Part shown: positions 15,124-22,590 of the stretch, piece by piece
Numbering within the stretch: the stretch's first letter is position 1
Layout: each line of letters starts with the position of its first letter
Source: a virus
Length of the DNA: 28,379 nucleotides
IMG/VR virus record: IMGVR_UViG_3300007276_000218
Span: 1 to 28,379 of that record
Direction: 5' to 3' (one strand)
The notes under the pieces: model-generated
Databases searched by the model: none
The model's input: only the letters and a program-made list of their open reading frames with translations
Told to the model about the DNA's origin: nothing
Translations under genes and position numbers: made by a program

Positions 15124-15148
15124 AATGGGGCTTCGGCCCCATTTTTCG
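15124..15148 (+). terminator. Strong rho-independent terminator after hsp20
   Basis: An 8-bp perfect stem AATGGGGC / GCCCCATT closed by a TTCG tetraloop (15132-15135), followed by TTT. It starts 4 bases after the hsp20 stop and insulates hsp20 from the gene 43 promoter that begins at 15149. Confidence 0.95.
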
Positions 15149-15177
15149 TTGACAATAGATTAACAATGTGATATAGT
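15149..15177 (+). promoter_or_regulatory. Sigma70 early promoter for gene 43
   Basis: TTGACA (15149-15154), 17-base spacer, TATAGT (15172-15177). Transcription would start near 15184; GAGG lies 7-8 bases before the gene 43 ATG. Same -10 as the 8338 promoter. Confidence 0.9.
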
Positions 15178-15207
15178 TAATCTTCACCACTTAATAATGA
15201 GGTTCAT

Positions 15208-17703
15208 ATGCAGGGTTTTTATACCAGTGTAGCAAAGTACGGTAATTCTATTCTATATAGAGGGTACAATAGTTCTGGACACAGGATCGAGAAGAAGATA
15301 CCTTTTACTCCGACTATGTACGTATCTAGTCAAGCTGAAACTGGTTTCAAATCACTAGACGGCGAAAATCTTTCTCCCATAAATTTTGATAACATTAATG
15401 AATGCCGGGATTTTATCGAGCAACATAAGGGTATTGATAACTTTAAGGTCCATGGTAATACGAACTACGTTGCACAATTTATTCAACGTGAGTTCCCCGG
15501 ACAGATCAAATTCAATATTAAAAATATTAAGATCGGGGACATTGACATTGAAGTCCAGTCCGATAGTGGATTCCCACATCCCGATAAGGCCGAGCATCCT
15601 ATTATCTCTATCGCATATAAAGTATTCGGTGAAAGTGTAATTCATGTTTGGGGTCTGGGTGAGTATGATACCGATAAAGCGGATATTCCGCCAGGTAAAT
15701 TAGTACAATATCACAAATATGATATGGAGGTGGATCTTCTCCTCAGTTTTCTTTCTTTCTGGGAGAAAAATAGTCCAGATGTGATTACTGGTTGGAACAT
15801 TCGACTCTTTGACACCGTGTATATCGTTAACAGATTGGCGAATGTACTGGGTGATGCTGCACCAAAGCGCTTATCTCCTTGGGGTCAAGTTCGACACAGA
15901 ACAGTCAAAATGCAAAATAAGGTTCTGGATTCTTATGATATCGTAGGTATTCAGCAATTGGACTACTTTGATCTGTTCCAGAAATTTGATTACGTTTATG
16001 GTACTCTAGAATCATATGCACTTGATCATGTAGCTCATGTTGTTCTTGGTAAAAAGAAATTGAGCTATGAGGAATACGGTTCACTCCATGCGCTGTATAA
16101 AGAAAACCATCAGCTATTCATTGACTACAACATTAGGGATATTACGCTAATTGAAGACCTCGATACTGAATTGGGTCTTATTGAACGAGCACTTACGATT
16201 GCTTATAAGGGTGGCGTTAATTATGCCGACACGATGGGTACTACGGCCATTTGGGATTCTATTATCTACAGATATCTCGATGATCAGAATATCATTGTTC
16301 CACCTGAAACTCGCCAGACGAAGGGCGCATATCCGGGTGGTTACGTTAAGGATATTGTAGCTAATTCTTATGAGTGGGTTACTTCATTCGACCTAAACTC
16401 TCTGTATCCAAATCTGATTGTGCAGTATAATATGTCACCTGAAACTATCGTAGATGATGAACGATTACCTTCTGGGGTGGACCTATATCTAGAACAATCA
16501 TTCACGCCTGAGCACGACTATGCTGTCGCCGCCAATGGTATCTGTTTCACTAAGAATAAACGTGGCGCATTGCCTAGTATCATTATTGAGTACTATAATG
16601 AACGCCGCATCGTAAAAGATAAAATGCTTGATGCCCAGGCCCGCCGTGAAAAGAATCCATCGCCTGAGATTACTCGAGAAATTAACCTTCTGGATAACGC
16701 ACAGATGGCTATTAAAATTCTTTTGAACTCTTTGTATGGCGCCCTTGGTAATGCTCACTTTCGCTATTTTGATATGCGGATTGCTGAAGCTATTACGATG
16801 TCAGGGCAATTATCTATTCGTTGGGCTGAGAATGCCATTAACAGATCAATGAATAGCATACTGAATACTAAAGATAAAGATTACGTTATTGCCATTGATA
16901 CTGATTCTCTTTACATCGAAATGAAGGATCTCGTTAAAAAGTTCAATCCTTCCGATCCTGTAAAATTCTTGGACAAAGCATGTTCTGAGAAATTTGAATC
17001 TGTCCTACAAAAATCATATGATGATCTATTCGTTAAGATGAATGCATATGATAATCGAATGGTAATGTCACGTGAAGCTATTGCCGATAAAGGTATTTGG
17101 ACCGCTAAAAAGCGCTATATTCTCAATGTGCATAATAACGAGGGTGTGCAATATACAACACCGAAACTTAAAGTTACTGGTATTGAGGCCGTAAAATCAT
17201 CCACTCCAATGGTCGTACGAGATAAGTTTAAAAAAATCTTTAAAATTATGCTTGAGGGTACTGAAGCGGATATGCAAAAATTCATATCTGAGTTCGAAGA
17301 GGAATTTAAGCATCTTCAACCCGAGCAAGTATCGTTCCCCCGCGGAGTTTCAGATATTGAAAAGTGGAAGGATGATGGTAAACTGTTCAAAAGTGGTTGT
17401 CCTATCCACGTACGCGGTTCTATTATTCATAATCACTATATCAAGAAACTGAACCTAGAGAATGATTATGAGGAAGTACAGAATGGTACTAAGGTGAAAT
17501 TTTGCTATCTGAAAATGCCAAATCCCGTCAAACAGAATGTTATAGCTTTCACTCAATATCTGCCCCGCGAATTTAATCTAGAAAACTATATCGACTATGA
17601 TACACAATTTGAAAAGACGTTCAAGGCTCCACTAATACCAATTGCGGCTGCATTGGGCTGGAATCTCGAAAAAATTGCTACACTTGACTCGTTTTTTGGA
17701 TAA
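15208..17703 (+). CDS. 43: Replicative DNA polymerase gp43 (family B)
   Basis: 831 residues (T4 gp43 898). Exonuclease motifs: DIDIE (D113, E115) as Exo I, GWNIRLFD (D202) as Exo II, YNIRD (Y307, D311) as Exo III, so proofreading should be intact. Polymerase motifs: SFDLNSLYPNLI (A, D395), KILLNSLYGALGN (B, about 503-515) and IAIDTDSLYIE (C, D564 and D566). The C-terminal LDSFFG corresponds to T4's clamp-binding tail that docks in gp45. The polymerase is continuous in this phage: no intron, intein or split. Own early promoter; RegA, its usual regulatory neighbour, is two genes upstream. Confidence 0.98.
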   Translation: MQGFYTSVAKYGNSILYRGYNSSGHRIEKKIPFTPTMYVSSQAETGFKSLDGENLSPINFDNINECRDFIEQHKGIDNFKVHGNTNYVAQFIQREFPGQIKFNIKNIKIGDIDIEVQSDSGFPHPDKAEHPIISIAYKVFGESVIHVWGLGEYDTDKADIPPGKLVQYHKYDMEVDLLLSFLSFWEKNSPDVITGWNIRLFDTVYIVNRLANVLGDAAPKRLSPWGQVRHRTVKMQNKVLDSYDIVGIQQLDYFDLFQKFDYVYGTLESYALDHVAHVVLGKKKLSYEEYGSLHALYKENHQLFIDYNIRDITLIEDLDTELGLIERALTIAYKGGVNYADTMGTTAIWDSIIYRYLDDQNIIVPPETRQTKGAYPGGYVKDIVANSYEWVTSFDLNSLYPNLIVQYNMSPETIVDDERLPSGVDLYLEQSFTPEHDYAVAANGICFTKNKRGALPSIIIEYYNERRIVKDKMLDAQARREKNPSPEITREINLLDNAQMAIKILLNSLYGALGNAHFRYFDMRIAEAITMSGQLSIRWAENAINRSMNSILNTKDKDYVIAIDTDSLYIEMKDLVKKFNPSDPVKFLDKACSEKFESVLQKSYDDLFVKMNAYDNRMVMSREAIADKGIWTAKKRYILNVHNNEGVQYTTPKLKVTGIEAVKSSTPMVVRDKFKKIFKIMLEGTEADMQKFISEFEEEFKHLQPEQVSFPRGVSDIEKWKDDGKLFKSGCPIHVRGSIIHNHYIKKLNLENDYEEVQNGTKVKFCYLKMPNPVKQNVIAFTQYLPREFNLENYIDYDTQFEKTFKAPLIPIAAALGWNLEKIATLDSFFG

Positions 17704-17711
17704 ATAGCCAT

Positions 17712-17728
17712 GTGGGATAGTTCCCCAC
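17712..17728 (+). other. Small hairpin between 43 and uvsX
   Basis: GTGGG / CCCAC, a 5-bp stem with a 7-base loop, 9 bases after the gene 43 stop. No T-run follows, so it is not a clear terminator; it may be an attenuator, an mRNA 3' end stabiliser or chance. No promoter is evident before uvsX in the remaining gap. Confidence 0.3.
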
Positions 17729-17769
17729 TATAAAACACTCAACACAAACAAAACAAAAGGAAAATATCT

Positions 17770-18834
17770 ATGTCTTCACTTATGGAGAGAATGCAAAAAG
17801 TCGGCACTATTAAGCACGCTAGTGTGCTATCGGAATCTCCCTTTTTCAATAAAAAGGACAATATTCCAACTGAAATTCCTATTATTAATATGGCTCTATC
17901 CGGTAAGGTAGATGGTGGTTTATCATCAGGACTTACCTTCTTAGCGGGTGAGTCAAAGAACTTCAAAACTCTTCTTGGTCTTATGCTCGTTAAAGCATAT
18001 ATGAAAAAGTACCCAGAAGCCGTTTGTCTCTATTATGACTCCGAGTTCGGTACTACACCGAGTTACGTGAGCGCAAATGGCATTGATCCTACTAGAGTTC
18101 TCCACCTTCCAGTAGAGCATCTTGAGCAGTTGAAGTTCGATATCTCAAAACGTCTCGAGGCCATTGAGCGAGGAGACAAATATATTCTCTTCATCGATTC
18201 TGTGGGTAATTTGGCTTCTAAAAAGGAAGTAGATGATGCCCTTAATCAGAACCAAGCGGCTGATATGACTCGTGCTAAGATGATGAAATCTTTGTGGCGG
18301 ATTGTCACTCCATCATTGACCTCCAAGGATATTCCTTGTATTGCTATCAACCATACTTATCAGACTATGGAAATGTTTTCTAAAGCAATTATGTCTGGTG
18401 GTACGGGTGGTATGTATTCCGCAAATCAAGTATTTATCATCACAAAGGCTCAGGAAAAAGATGGTAAAGATCTTTCTGGTTATAAGTTCACTATCAATAT
18501 TGAAAAATCTAGATATGTGCGGGAAAAATCAAAATTCCCATTCATGGTTAAATTCGCAGGTGGTATTGACAAATGGTCAGGATTGTTTGATATTGCATTA
18601 GAGGGTAACTTTATCACAAAGGTAACCGCGCAGAAATATGCTAAAATGGATCCAGATACGGGTGAAGTCGAAGAAGAAGATTTCAAGCGCAAAGATACTG
18701 ATAATAAAGATTTTTGGTTACCCATCATCAAATCTGAACAATTCACGAAATATCTAGAGTCCCGGTACCAATTGGGCCAAGAAAGTCTACTAAATCCCGA
18801 GGACGAAGATGATTATGAGGCACCAACTGAATGA
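17770..18834 (+). CDS. uvsX: UvsX recombinase (RecA-like)
   Basis: 354 residues (T4 UvsX 391). It forms filaments on single-stranded DNA and performs strand exchange. Walker A GESKNFKT (60-67) has the UvsX-type Asn-Phe (T4: GPSKSFKS) rather than the bacterial RecA form. YILFIDSVGNL is Walker B, INHTYQTMEMF and GGTGGMYSANQVFII mark the DNA-binding loops, and the C-terminus is acidic (EDEDDYEAPTE), as in T4. Start has AAAAGGAAAA before the ATG. Ends in an ATGA overlap with gene 41. Confidence 0.95.
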   Translation: MSSLMERMQKVGTIKHASVLSESPFFNKKDNIPTEIPIINMALSGKVDGGLSSGLTFLAGESKNFKTLLGLMLVKAYMKKYPEAVCLYYDSEFGTTPSYVSANGIDPTRVLHLPVEHLEQLKFDISKRLEAIERGDKYILFIDSVGNLASKKEVDDALNQNQAADMTRAKMMKSLWRIVTPSLTSKDIPCIAINHTYQTMEMFSKAIMSGGTGGMYSANQVFIITKAQEKDGKDLSGYKFTINIEKSRYVREKSKFPFMVKFAGGIDKWSGLFDIALEGNFITKVTAQKYAKMDPDTGEVEEEDFKRKDTDNKDFWLPIIKSEQFTKYLESRYQLGQESLLNPEDEDDYEAPTE

Positions 18835-20237
18835 TTGAAAACACAATTCTATCGAGTTTAATTTTTAATGAAGAATTTGCACGGAAAACAATTCCGTTCT
18901 TGACAGATGAGTATTTTAATGAAGTAGAAGATAAAATCCTATTCAACAGTATTTCCGAATACATGGAAAAGTATAATGATGTGCCAGATAAACAGGCGCT
19001 GAGTATTACGGTTGAAGAACGAGATGATCTAAATGAGTCACAATACGCGTCTATTACAAAAAAGATTGGTGAGCTTAACTATGAGCTCACCGATCAAAAG
19101 ATGGATTGGTTGCTTGACGAAACCGAAAAATTCTGTCAAGAAAAGGCGGTCTATAATGCCGTTCGTAGATCAATTCTCGTCCTGGATGGTAAAGATAAAG
19201 AATATGATAGGGGATCAATTCCTAAAATCCTAAGTGATGCCCTATCTGTCGGCTTTGATACTAACATCGGTCACGATTTTCTTGGTGACTTCAATGAAAG
19301 GTTCGAGTTTTACCACCGTAAAGAAGAAAAGATTGCCTTTGATCTAGAGTACTTTAATACCATTACCAAGGGTGGAGTTTCTCGAAAGGCGCTTATTGTT
19401 GCTCTTGCGGGAACTGGTGTGGGTAAAACCTTGCTGATGACCCACTGTGCTGGTGCTAATCTTATGGAAGGTCTCAATGTTCTCTATATTACTATGGAGA
19501 TGGCCGAAGAAAGAATTGCCGAAAGGATTGATGCAAATCTATTGGATGTAACTCTTGATGATCTTAAAATCATGCCTAGAGATACATATAACCAAAGAAT
19601 GGCCCGAGTTCTTAAAAAGACTACTGGTAAACTTGTCATTAAAGAATATCCAACGGCATCAGCAAGTTCTAACCACTTCAGATTCCTTCTGAATGAACTT
19701 CAACTCAAGAAGAACTTCAAGCCCGATATTATCTATATTGATTATTTGAATATCTGCCAAAGTGCTAGGATCAAGCAAGGCGCTAATGTGAATTCCTATA
19801 CTTACATTAAAGCTATTGCTGAAGAGCTCCGAGGACTTGGAGTTGAATTTAATGTGCCGGTATTTACTGCAACACAGACTAACCGATCTGGTTTTTCTAA
19901 CAGCGACTTTGGATTGGAAGATACTTCGGAATCTTTCGGACTTCCTGCTACTGCTGACTTTATGTTCGGTATTATCTCAAGTGAAGAACTAGAGAAACTT
20001 GGTCAAATTATGATTAAGCAACTCAAGAACAGATGGGGTGATATTGCCAGTCCTTCAAGATTCGTATTGGGCATCGACAGATCTAAAATGCGACTATTTG
20101 ATGTAGAACAATCCGCTCAAGGAAATGTTATGCAAGATAAACCCGTGATGGACAATGCAGCATTCGGTAAACGGATGGACGACGAACTAGGACCTAAGAA
20201 ATCTTTCAAGAAACCCACATTCAATGGATTCCAATAA
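18831..20237 (+). CDS. 41: Replicative helicase gp41 (DnaB family)
   Basis: 468 residues (T4 gp41 475). Hexameric 5'-3' helicase of the T4 replisome. N-terminal helical domain (1-140), then Walker A AGTGVGKT (193-200), VLYITMEMAEERI (the family's 'EM' helix), DIIYIDYLNIC as Walker B, and TATQTNRSGF containing the glutamine finger; the Arg finger region lies in IMIKQLKNRWGD. All DnaB-type elements are present. Starts inside the uvsX stop (ATGA), so it is coupled to uvsX; the primase gene (61) is not in this window. Confidence 0.95.
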   Translation: MIENTILSSLIFNEEFARKTIPFLTDEYFNEVEDKILFNSISEYMEKYNDVPDKQALSITVEERDDLNESQYASITKKIGELNYELTDQKMDWLLDETEKFCQEKAVYNAVRRSILVLDGKDKEYDRGSIPKILSDALSVGFDTNIGHDFLGDFNERFEFYHRKEEKIAFDLEYFNTITKGGVSRKALIVALAGTGVGKTLLMTHCAGANLMEGLNVLYITMEMAEERIAERIDANLLDVTLDDLKIMPRDTYNQRMARVLKKTTGKLVIKEYPTASASSNHFRFLLNELQLKKNFKPDIIYIDYLNICQSARIKQGANVNSYTYIKAIAEELRGLGVEFNVPVFTATQTNRSGFSNSDFGLEDTSESFGLPATADFMFGIISSEELEKLGQIMIKQLKNRWGDIASPSRFVLGIDRSKMRLFDVEQSAQGNVMQDKPVMDNAAFGKRMDDELGPKKSFKKPTFNGFQ

Positions 20238-20408
20238 ATGAGTTATACCGTCAAAAAAGATAACAATAAGTTTAAAATTGTAGAGAAGGATAGTAAAGAG
20301 ATTCTTCTTGTGACCCCAGACGAGAAAAAGGCTAGGAATATTTGTAGGTCTCTGAATCTAGGTTCCGGATTCGGTAACTTTATTCCATATTTCTTTTACA
20401 GCACATAA
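20238..20408 (+). CDS. Small conserved-type protein after gene 41 (56 aa)
   Basis: A 56-residue frame beginning with the first ATG immediately after the gene 41 stop (TAA then ATG). Reads MSYTVKKDNNKFKIVEKD, then a helix DEKKARNICRSLNLGSGF and an aromatic end IPYFFYST. I recall small proteins with a 'CRxLNLGGGF...FF' end following gene 41 in marine T4-like phages, which supports a real gene. Function unknown. No strong ribosome binding site, so probably coupled to gene 41. It ends 5 bases before a strong bidirectional terminator. Confidence 0.75.
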   Translation: MSYTVKKDNNKFKIVEKDSKEILLVTPDEKKARNICRSLNLGSGFGNFIPYFFYST

Positions 20409-20573
20409 AAAAAAGGGACCGATCCTAAGTTGGACTGGTCCCTTCTAATTATGATGCGTTATCGAGCAGAACCCCACTGGTGCAATCTGCACAACCTCGA
20501 CTATTCCTTGTGAAAATCTAGTGTTAACCAAACTTCTCTTGCCTCTTACGCTATTACGTACATTCGCACCCAC
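20405..20573 (-). ncRNA. Candidate minus-strand late small RNA (or 42-aa leaderless ORF)
   Basis: A compact transcription unit on the minus strand: exact TATAAATA at 20586-20579, expected start of transcription about 20573 by T4 spacing, and a T8 terminator at 20444-20405. The transcript would be about 165 nt. Inside is a perfect GTGCA-GAT-TGCAC hairpin. The only long open frame runs from a GTG exactly at the predicted start (20573) to TAG at 20445, 42 codons (VRNSVRGKRSLVNTRF ... APVGFCSITHHN); it would be leaderless with no ribosome binding site. I favour a small RNA, but a peptide is possible. No tRNA shape is seen. Confidence 0.4.
20413..20444. terminator. Bidirectional terminator
   Basis: AAGGGACC (20413-20420) and GGTCCCTT (20437-20444) form an 8-bp perfect stem. 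On the minus strand it is followed by eight T residues, an excellent terminator for leftward transcription from the late promoter at 20586. On the plus strand the T run is weak (TTCTAATT), but the stem could still end the 43-uvsX-41 transcript. Confidence 0.9.
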
Positions 20574-20578
20574 AGTAC

Positions 20579-20586
20579 TATTTATA
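20579..20586 (-). promoter_or_regulatory. T4-type late promoter on the minus strand
   Basis: Forward TATTTATA is TATAAATA on the minus strand, followed by GT as in the other late boxes. It lies 12 bases from the divergent early promoter at 20598 and drives leftward transcription to the terminator at 20413-20444. Confidence 0.6.
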
Positions 20587-20597
20587 ACACTTTTTGG

Positions 20598-20625
20598 TTG
20601 ACTTTTATTTTAGTTATGATAAAGT
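20598..20625 (+). promoter_or_regulatory. Sigma70-like early promoter for the peptidase gene block
   Basis: TTGACT (20598-20603), 16-base spacer, TAAAGT (20620-20625). Weaker than the others, but its spacer shares the 11-mer TTTTAGTTATG with the minus-strand promoter at 3402, and GGTTGAC precedes both. The start of transcription should be near 20632, with GAGG before the ATG at 20646. Confidence 0.6.
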
Positions 20626-20645
20626 TATAAAAAATGAGGTACAAA

Positions 20646-21086
20646 ATGCATAGAATGACTTACGAGACTCAAGATATATCCATAAGTAAAATGGACTTCG
20701 AATTGATTTTCGCCTTTGCGGAAAATTTCCTTGGGATAGCTTCAGAGAATATTCACATTAGTTTTATCTTTGAAAAAATGAAGAATAAGGTATGTGGACA
20801 TATGCATCAACTGGATGTTGAAGAATATGAAATATATTTGAATGAAGGCCTTTCTCTGAGTGATATGATGCGAACAATTTTTCACGAAATGGTGCACGTT
20901 AAACAGTATCACTCCGGTAAATATATCGAAGGCCGCCATGCTTCCTTTTGGAAAGGTAAACGATGCGATACTTTCGGTGACGAGTATTTCAATCTGCCAT
21001 GGGAAGTTGAAGCATTTGCTATGGAAACGGAGATGGTAATAAAGTTTATGGATGTACTTAAGGCAGAACTTGAGCATGTGCTATGA
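20646..21086 (+). CDS. Putative zinc metallopeptidase (HExxH, zincin-like)
   Basis: 146 residues. The helix SDMMRTIFHEMVHVKQYHSG carries HEMVH (80-84), the zinc-binding HExxH motif, and a downstream PWEVEAFAMETE (118-129) offers a Glu ligand (about E122). A GRHASFWKGK segment in between recalls SprT-like and other small zincins. I cannot name the family firmly. The start at 20646 is chosen for the GAGG 6 bases upstream; the ATG at 20634 contains that site and is rejected. No signal peptide, so it acts in the cytoplasm. It is the first gene of the block driven by the promoter at 20598 and overlaps the next gene by ATGA. Confidence 0.75.
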   Translation: MHRMTYETQDISISKMDFELIFAFAENFLGIASENIHISFIFEKMKNKVCGHMHQLDVEEYEIYLNEGLSLSDMMRTIFHEMVHVKQYHSGKYIEGRHASFWKGKRCDTFGDEYFNLPWEVEAFAMETEMVIKFMDVLKAELEHVL

Positions 21087-21418
21087 TTAAAGAAATAAAT
21101 CAGATAATTGCCGGTTACAGAAAGGATATTGATTTCGTATTCCTGGATATCCTTGATCGAGATGAAACTTTACTTGTGCCTTGGGTATTGATGGCTGCTT
21201 ATGCCGAATATATCGACAAAAGTCCAATTATTTCAGATAAATTATTTGACAAATTGTGTCAGAAGGTTTATGATAACTATGATGATATTAATCATCCATA
21301 TCTGAGTACATTGGATAGACATATGTTTCTGGTAAAATCATTCCCAGATACTTATCCTGATCGAATTAAACATGGTGTTGAACACTTAAGGAAAATATAT
21401 GCAAACAGTCTTTCGTGA
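21083..21418 (+). CDS. Unknown protein with LigA Ia-like pattern
   Basis: 111 residues. The stretch VPWVLMAAYAEYIDKSPIIS then DKLFDKLCQKVYDNYDDINHPYL resembles the N-terminal Ia domain of NAD-dependent DNA ligases ('YYxxDxPxISDxEYDxLxxEL...HP'), which binds the NMN half of NAD. I recall similar short proteins in marine T4-like phages. The catalytic adenylation domain is absent, so it cannot be a ligase by itself; it may be a NAD/NMN-binding or accessory protein, or the likeness may be chance. Starts in the peptidase stop (ATGA) and overlaps the next gene by 20 bases. Confidence 0.7.
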   Translation: MIKEINQIIAGYRKDIDFVFLDILDRDETLLVPWVLMAAYAEYIDKSPIISDKLFDKLCQKVYDNYDDINHPYLSTLDRHMFLVKSFPDTYPDRIKHGVEHLRKIYANSLS

Positions 21419-21581
21419 AGAGATTAAAGAGGCTCTAGTCGAAGCAGTAATACTTGAAAGCGCATTTGATAACTTTGATGTAGATAATGTGTTGAAGGTG
21501 GCATGTAAATTAAGCAATGCGCCGTTTTGCCTAGTACTGAAACAATACAACGAAAAGGATCAACTATATGTCACCTATTAA
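21399..21581 (+). CDS. Small unknown protein (60 aa)
   Basis: 60 residues, unknown function. The ATG at 21399 has AAGGA 7 bases upstream. The N-terminal 35 residues are acidic and helical (REEIKEALVEAVILESAFDNF), the rest has LKVACKLSNAPFCLVLKQY with two cysteines. It overlaps the genes on both sides (20 and 14 bases), consistent with a real, tightly packed small gene. No domain recognised. Confidence 0.65.
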   Translation: MQTVFREEIKEALVEAVILESAFDNFDVDNVLKVACKLSNAPFCLVLKQYNEKDQLYVTY

Positions 21582-21840
21582 ATTTCCAGAATTTATTCGC
21601 GGTATGATGAAAGACAATAAAATGACCATGCGGCAAGTTCTTTTGTCCGAGATGGATCATTATCTCCGGAATAATTATCCGCACCTGACACCGAATCACA
21701 GCATCTTTATTAGTGCCAAACAAGATATTATCTTCCAGATGGCCTTTCTTACGAAATATGAGTGTGATTCTATGGATTTTTATCTCCAAGTTTTCGCCGA
21801 TCCGGCACTTGATTACACAGTAGAGGATCTCAAAAAATAA
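21568..21840 (+). CDS. Small unknown protein (90 aa)
   Basis: 90 residues, unknown function. AAAGGA lies about 9 bases before the ATG. Mainly helical and amphipathic: FPEFIRGMMKDNKMTMRQVL, then an aromatic middle and an acidic end (YTVEDLKK). Many Met residues. Overlaps the 60-residue gene upstream and ends 15 bases before the nuclease-like gene, within one transcript. No motif recognised. Confidence 0.7.
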   Translation: MSPIKFPEFIRGMMKDNKMTMRQVLLSEMDHYLRNNYPHLTPNHSIFISAKQDIIFQMAFLTKYECDSMDFYLQVFADPALDYTVEDLKK

Positions 21841-21855
21841 CAGAATAGGATAGTA

Positions 21856-22590
21856 ATGGCTAAGGTTGATACGGATTATATCCGTAGGGCTGAACGTATT
21901 ACTTCTTTTAATATTGAAACTAAAGACTTTGAAACATTATGCTATAAAAGAGAAATACAAACCCTAATACAAAAACACTTTTTCCCAAATTTTAATTTAA
22001 GAACACTATTAAAGAAAGTTGATAAGGCGAGACTAAATGAGAAAATAGAAATACTCAGGCAACATGATCCAGAACTCTTTACTAAACTGCACCACTATAA
22101 TCTTAAGGGTGTTGGTCCAGGTGAGGTCACTTTATTCTTTTTAGTGAATGACGTTTATCTCGGCGGCGGTTCGAGTTCAGGTGCGGATATAATCTGCAAA
22201 GATCTTTCATACGAAATTAAAGCGGTGCATGTATCTAAAGAAGGTTTGGCCCACAATTTTAAGTTGGGTGGAACCGTATCGTTATCTAATATTATGGTTG
22301 AACTTTATGATTTAGTATCGTACTATAAACTAGATGGTTCAGAAACGGAAATCAAGAAGAGTACAGTAAATATTCTTCGTGATAACTATTATGACGATTT
22401 TAGGCCAATTGAAGAAAAATTTGCAGATGCTGCACATGAATATTTCAGGAATCATGAAGTCATTTTTATCAACAATTCTCTCAGTAAACAGAAAGTAGGA
22501 AGGATAGAGGCTATAAAGCGGGTTCATCGTGATGATATTTTTATCGAGCGATTAACTAATGGAACTGTGAAGCCTATGATTAAATTATGA
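21856..22590 (+). CDS. Putative PD-(D/E)XK-type nuclease
   Basis: 244 residues. The central core has GVGPGEVTLFFLV (85-97, with E90), a Gly/Ser loop GGGSSSGADIIC (103-114, D111) and LSYEIKAV (117-124, E120-x-K122): the order E...D...ExK with strands around it fits the PD-(D/E)XK nuclease fold. Next a GGTVSLSNIM helix start. The ends are basic and helical. T4 has no gene of this kind in this position, and I recall similar uncharacterised proteins in marine phages beside the ligase-like gene. Start has AGGA 5 bases upstream; the stop overlaps the ligase-like ATG. Could be a repair, resolvase-like or host-DNA nuclease. No methyltransferase partner is beside it. Confidence 0.65.
   Translation: MAKVDTDYIRRAERITSFNIETKDFETLCYKREIQTLIQKHFFPNFNLRTLLKKVDKARLNEKIEILRQHDPELFTKLHHYNLKGVGPGEVTLFFLVNDVYLGGGSSSGADIICKDLSYEIKAVHVSKEGLAHNFKLGGTVSLSNIMVELYDLVSYYKLDGSETEIKKSTVNILRDNYYDDFRPIEEKFADAAHEYFRNHEVIFINNSLSKQKVGRIEAIKRVHRDDIFIERLTNGTVKPMIKL

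Noticed and set aside
20445-20600. tRNA gene in the gap after gene 41
   Set aside because: Neither strand folds into a cloverleaf by eye: no TpsiC GGTTCRA arm paired with a 7-bp acceptor stem.
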